DNA of 64,000 nucleotides. Source: Lutraria lutraria (taxonomy: Eukaryota; Mollusca; Bivalvia; Venerida; Mactridae). Location of the stretch: contig OZ026848.1 in NCBI GenBank assembly GCA_964023205.1, positions 35,141,912 through 35,205,911 of the forward strand. Reading direction: 5' to 3'. Shown one piece after another: positions 60,401 through 64,000 of the stretch. A program made the translations under genes and the position numbers. How positions within the stretch are numbered: the stretch's first letter is position 1; each line of letters begins with the position of its first letter. The notes beneath the pieces are model-generated. The model was not told the DNA's origin. It did no database searches and saw nothing but the letters and a program-made list of their open reading frames with translations.

Positions 60401-63400
60401 TCTTTAACTTACACTATTTATGTATCTCCCTCTTTAACTTACACTATTTATGTATCTCCCTCCTTAACTTACACTATTTATGTATCTCCCTCCTTAACAT
60501 ACACTATTTATGTACCTCCATCCTTAACTAACACTATTTATGTACCTTCCTCCTTAACTTACACTATTTATGTATCTCCCTCTTTAACTTACACTATTTA
60601 TGTATCTCCCTCCTTAACTTACACTATTTATGTATCTCCCATTACTGACACTATACATGTATATGTATCTCCCTCCTTAACTGACACTATACATGTATAT
60701 GTATCTCCCTCCTTAGCTTACACTATTTATGTATCTCCCTCCTAAACCTACACTATTTATGTATCTCCCACCTTAACTTACTATATTTATGTATCTCCCT
60801 CGTTACTATACACCATTTTTGTATCTCCCTCCTTAACTGACACTATATATGTACCTCCCTCATTAGTATACACTATTTATGTATCTCCCTCCTTAACTGA
60901 CACTATTGATGTACCTCCCTCATTAATATACACTATTTATGTATCTCCCTCCTTAACTTACACTATTTATGTATCTCCCTCTTTAACTTACACTATTTAT
61001 GTATCTCCCTCCTTAATATACACCATTTATATATCTCCCTCCTTACCTTACACTATTTATGTATCTCCCTCCTTAATATACATCATTTATGTATCTCCCT
61101 CCTTAACTTACACTATTTATGTATCTCCCTCCTTAACTTACACTATTTATGTATCTCCCTCTTTAACTTACACTATTTATGTATCTCCCACCTTAACTTA
61201 CTATATTTATGTATCTCCCTCTTTAACTTACACTATTTATGTATCTCCCTCCATAACGTACACTATTTATGTATCTCCCATTACTGACACTATACATGTA
61301 TATGTATCTCCCTCCTTAACTGACACTATACATGTATATGTATCTCCCACCTTAACTGACTATATTTATGTATCTCCCTCGTTACTATACACCATTTTTG
61401 TATCTCCCTCCTTAACTGACACTATATATGTACCTCCCTCATTAGTATACACTATTTATGTATCTCCCTCCTTAACTGACACTATTTATGTACCTCCCTC
61501 CTTAAGTTACACTATTTATGTATCTCCCTCCTTAACTTACACTATTTATGTATCTCCCTCCTTAACTTACACTATTTATGTATCTCCCTCCTTAATATAC
61601 ACCATTTATATATCTCCCTCCTTACCTTACACTATTTATGTATCTCCCTCCTTAATATACACCATTTATGTATCTCCCTCCTTAACTTACACTATTTATG
61701 TATCTCCCTCCTTAACTTACACTATTTATGTATCTCCCTCTTTAACTTACACTATTTATGTATCTCCCTCCTTAACTGACACTATTTATGTATCTCCCTC
61801 TTTAACTAACACTATTTATGTATCTCCCTCTTTAACTTACACTATTTATGTATCTCCCTCTTTAACTTACACTATTTATGTATCTCCCTCTTTAACTTAC
61901 ACTATTTATGTATCTCCCTCCTTAACTTACACTATTTATGTATCTCCCTCCTTAACTTACACTATTTATGTACCTTCATCCTTAACTAACACTATTTATG
62001 TACCTTCCTCCATAACTTACACTATTTATGTACCTCCCTCTTTAGCTTACACTATTTATGTATCTCCCTCCTAAACCTACACTATTCATGTATCTCCCAC
62101 CTTAACTTACTATATTTATGTATCTCCCTCGTTAATATACACCATTTTTGTATCTCCCTCCTTAACTGACACTATATATGTACCTCCCTCATTAATATAC
62201 ACTATTTATGTATCTCCCTCCTTAACTGACACTATTTATGTACCTCCCTCATTAATATACACAATTTATATATCTCCCTCCTTACCTTACACTATTTATG
62301 TATCTCCCTCCTTAATATACACCATTTATGTATCTCCCTCCTTAACTTACACTATTTATGTATCTCCCTCCTTAACTTACACTATTTATGTATCTCCCTC
62401 TTTAACTTACACTATTTATGTATCTCCCTCCTTAACTGACACTATTTATGTATCTCCCTCTTTAACTAACACTATTTATGTATCTCCCTCTTTAACTTAC
62501 ACTATTTATGTATCTCCCTCTTTAACTTACACTATTTATGTATCTCCCTCTTTAACTTACACTATTTATGTATCTCCCTCCTTAACTTACACTATTTATG
62601 TATCTCCCTCCTTAACTTACACTATTTATGTACCTCCATCCTTAACTAACACTATTTATGTACCTTCCTCCTTAACTTACACTATTTATGTATCTCCCTC
62701 TTTAACTTACACTATTTATGTATCTCCCTCCTTAACTTACACTATTTATGTATCTCCCATTACTGACACTATACATGTATATGTATCTCCCTCCTTAACT
62801 GACACTATACATGTATATGTATCTCCCTCCTTAGCTTACACTATTTATGTATCTCCCTCCTAAACCTACACTATTTATGTATCTCCCACCTTAACTTACT
62901 ATATTTATGTATCTCCCTCGTTACTATACACCATTTTTGTATCTCCCTCCTTAACTGACACTATATATGTACCTCCCTCATTAGTATACACTATTTATGT
63001 ATCTCCCTCCTTAACTGACACTATTGATGTACCTCCCTCATTAATATACACTATTTATGTATCTCCCTCCTTAACTTACACTATTTATGTATCTCCCTCT
63101 TTAACTTACACTATTTATGTATCTCCCTCCTTAATATACACCATTTATATATCTCCCTCCTTACCTTACACTATTTATGTATCTCCCTCCTTAATATACA
63201 TCATTTATGTATCTCCCTCCTTAACTTACACTATTTATGTATCTCCCTCCTTAACTTACACTATTTATGTATCTCCCTCTTTAACTTACACTATTTATGT
63301 ATCTCCCACCTTAACTTACTATATTTATGTATCTCCCTCTTTAACTTACACTATTTATGTATCTCCCTCCTTAACGTACACTATTTATGTATCTCCCATT

Positions 63401-64000
63401 ACTGACACTATACATGTATATGTATCTCCCTCCTTAACTGACACTATACATGTATATGTATCTCCCACCTTAACTGACTATATTTATGTATCTCCCTCGT
63501 TACTATACACCATTTTTGTATCTCCCTCCTTAACTGACACTATATATGTACCTCCCTCATTAGTATACACTATTTATGTATCTCCCTCCTTAACTGACAC
63601 TATTTATGTACCTCCCTCATTAATATACACTATGTATGTATCTCCCTCCTTAACTGACACTATTTATGTACCTCCCTCCTTAAGTTACACTATTTATGTA
63701 TCTCCCTCCTTAACTTACACTATTTATGTATCTCCCTCCTTAACTTACACTATTTATGTATCTCCCTCCTTAATATACACCATTTATATATCTCCCTCCT
63801 TACCTTACACTATTTATGTATCTCCCTCCTTAACTGACACTATATATGTACCTCCCTCCTTAACTTACACTATTTATGTATCTCTCCCCTTACTAGACAC
63901 TATATATGTACCTCCCTCCTTAATATACACTATTTATGTATCTCCCTCCTTAACTGACACTATTTATGTATCTCCTTCCTTAACTTACACTATTTATGTA
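54427..64000. repeat. 9.6-kb array of a 30-bp unit, truncated by the right edge
   Basis: About 319 copies. In the first half the unit is ACTATTTATGTACCTCCCTC plus CTTAACTGAC; further right tatctccctcc and ttaacttacac dominate. The strict 30-bp length leaves 54330-56123 open for 597 codons (repeat SLTDTIYVPP) until an 8-bp insertion (actataataaattatatg) shifts the frame. That marker occurs at 56091, 57929, 58897 and 59535. Other markers show large internal duplications: cctcgatcctt at 55293 and 56951; cccattactgac at 60648, 61277, 62756 and 63395 (about 2.11 kb periodicity). Confidence 0.97.

Overview
The window looks like gene-poor, repeat-rich nuclear DNA from a metazoan, most probably a bivalve mollusc. 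The evidence is: eukaryotic non-LTR retrotransposon (LINE) fragments on both strands; a tRNA-derived SINE whose body resembles the V/Meta-type SINEs of molluscs; a roughly 160-bp tandem-core element like the bivalve pearl/Helentron-associated repeats; TA-flanked pogo/Tigger-like MITEs; a Crypton-type tyrosine recombinase relic; and a PIF1-like helicase relic. I see no intact host gene, no functional tRNA, no rRNA and no prokaryotic organisation. Long open frames in the window are mostly artefacts of tandem repeats.

Layout. 1-2110: a 77-bp minisatellite, pieces of a dispersed repeat ('family A'), and a pogo-like MITE whose right end has been amplified into a 59/60-bp minisatellite. 2320-3287 (-): PIF1-like helicase pseudogene. 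3.3-10 kb: another family A copy, an inverted-repeat element (5136-6008), a pearl-like element (7741-8350) and a foldback element (8721-9012). 10.4-11.3 kb: Crypton/DUF3504-type recombinase pseudogene. 11.85-14.34 kb (-): a broken LINE reverse transcriptase split by about 850 bp of other DNA. 15.6-16.54 kb: an inverted-repeat element packed with AAAACGTTTT palindromes. 17.7-25 kb: small relics, including two tandem tRNA-like sequences and a 29-bp minisatellite. 25.2-27.3 kb: a TTAGTTCTG/TTAGATTG array interrupted by a TIR element. 27.8-34.9 kb: a 7-kb array of 43/48-bp units. 35-37 kb: CACGTG-bearing repeats split by a LINE 3' end. 37.76-43.32 kb: about 101 copies of a 55-bp unit. 43.4-48 kb: LINE scraps, the SINE, a pogo-like MITE and a 43-bp array. 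48.48-53.82 kb (-): one long degenerate LINE with endonuclease and reverse transcriptase. 54.4-64 kb: a 30-bp array running off the right edge.

Tandem repeats occupy roughly 29 kb, about 45% of the window. The main finding is a pattern: several minisatellites are grown out of transposon sequence in place. In the 48-54 kb LINE, three separate arrays sit exactly where their unit is the local coding sequence (endonuclease, reverse transcriptase motif B, and the C-terminal region), and a fourth spot is at the two-copy stage. The 59/60-bp array is an amplified MITE terminus, and the 77-bp array is an amplified piece of family A. The larger arrays show higher-order duplication (138 bp, 774 bp, about 1.7-1.8 kb, 2.1 kb, 2.64 kb).

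The elements here do not cooperate as a pathway; the window is a record of transposition, decay and tandem expansion. Because so much of it is near-identical repeat, copy numbers and single-base frameshifts may partly reflect assembly error.
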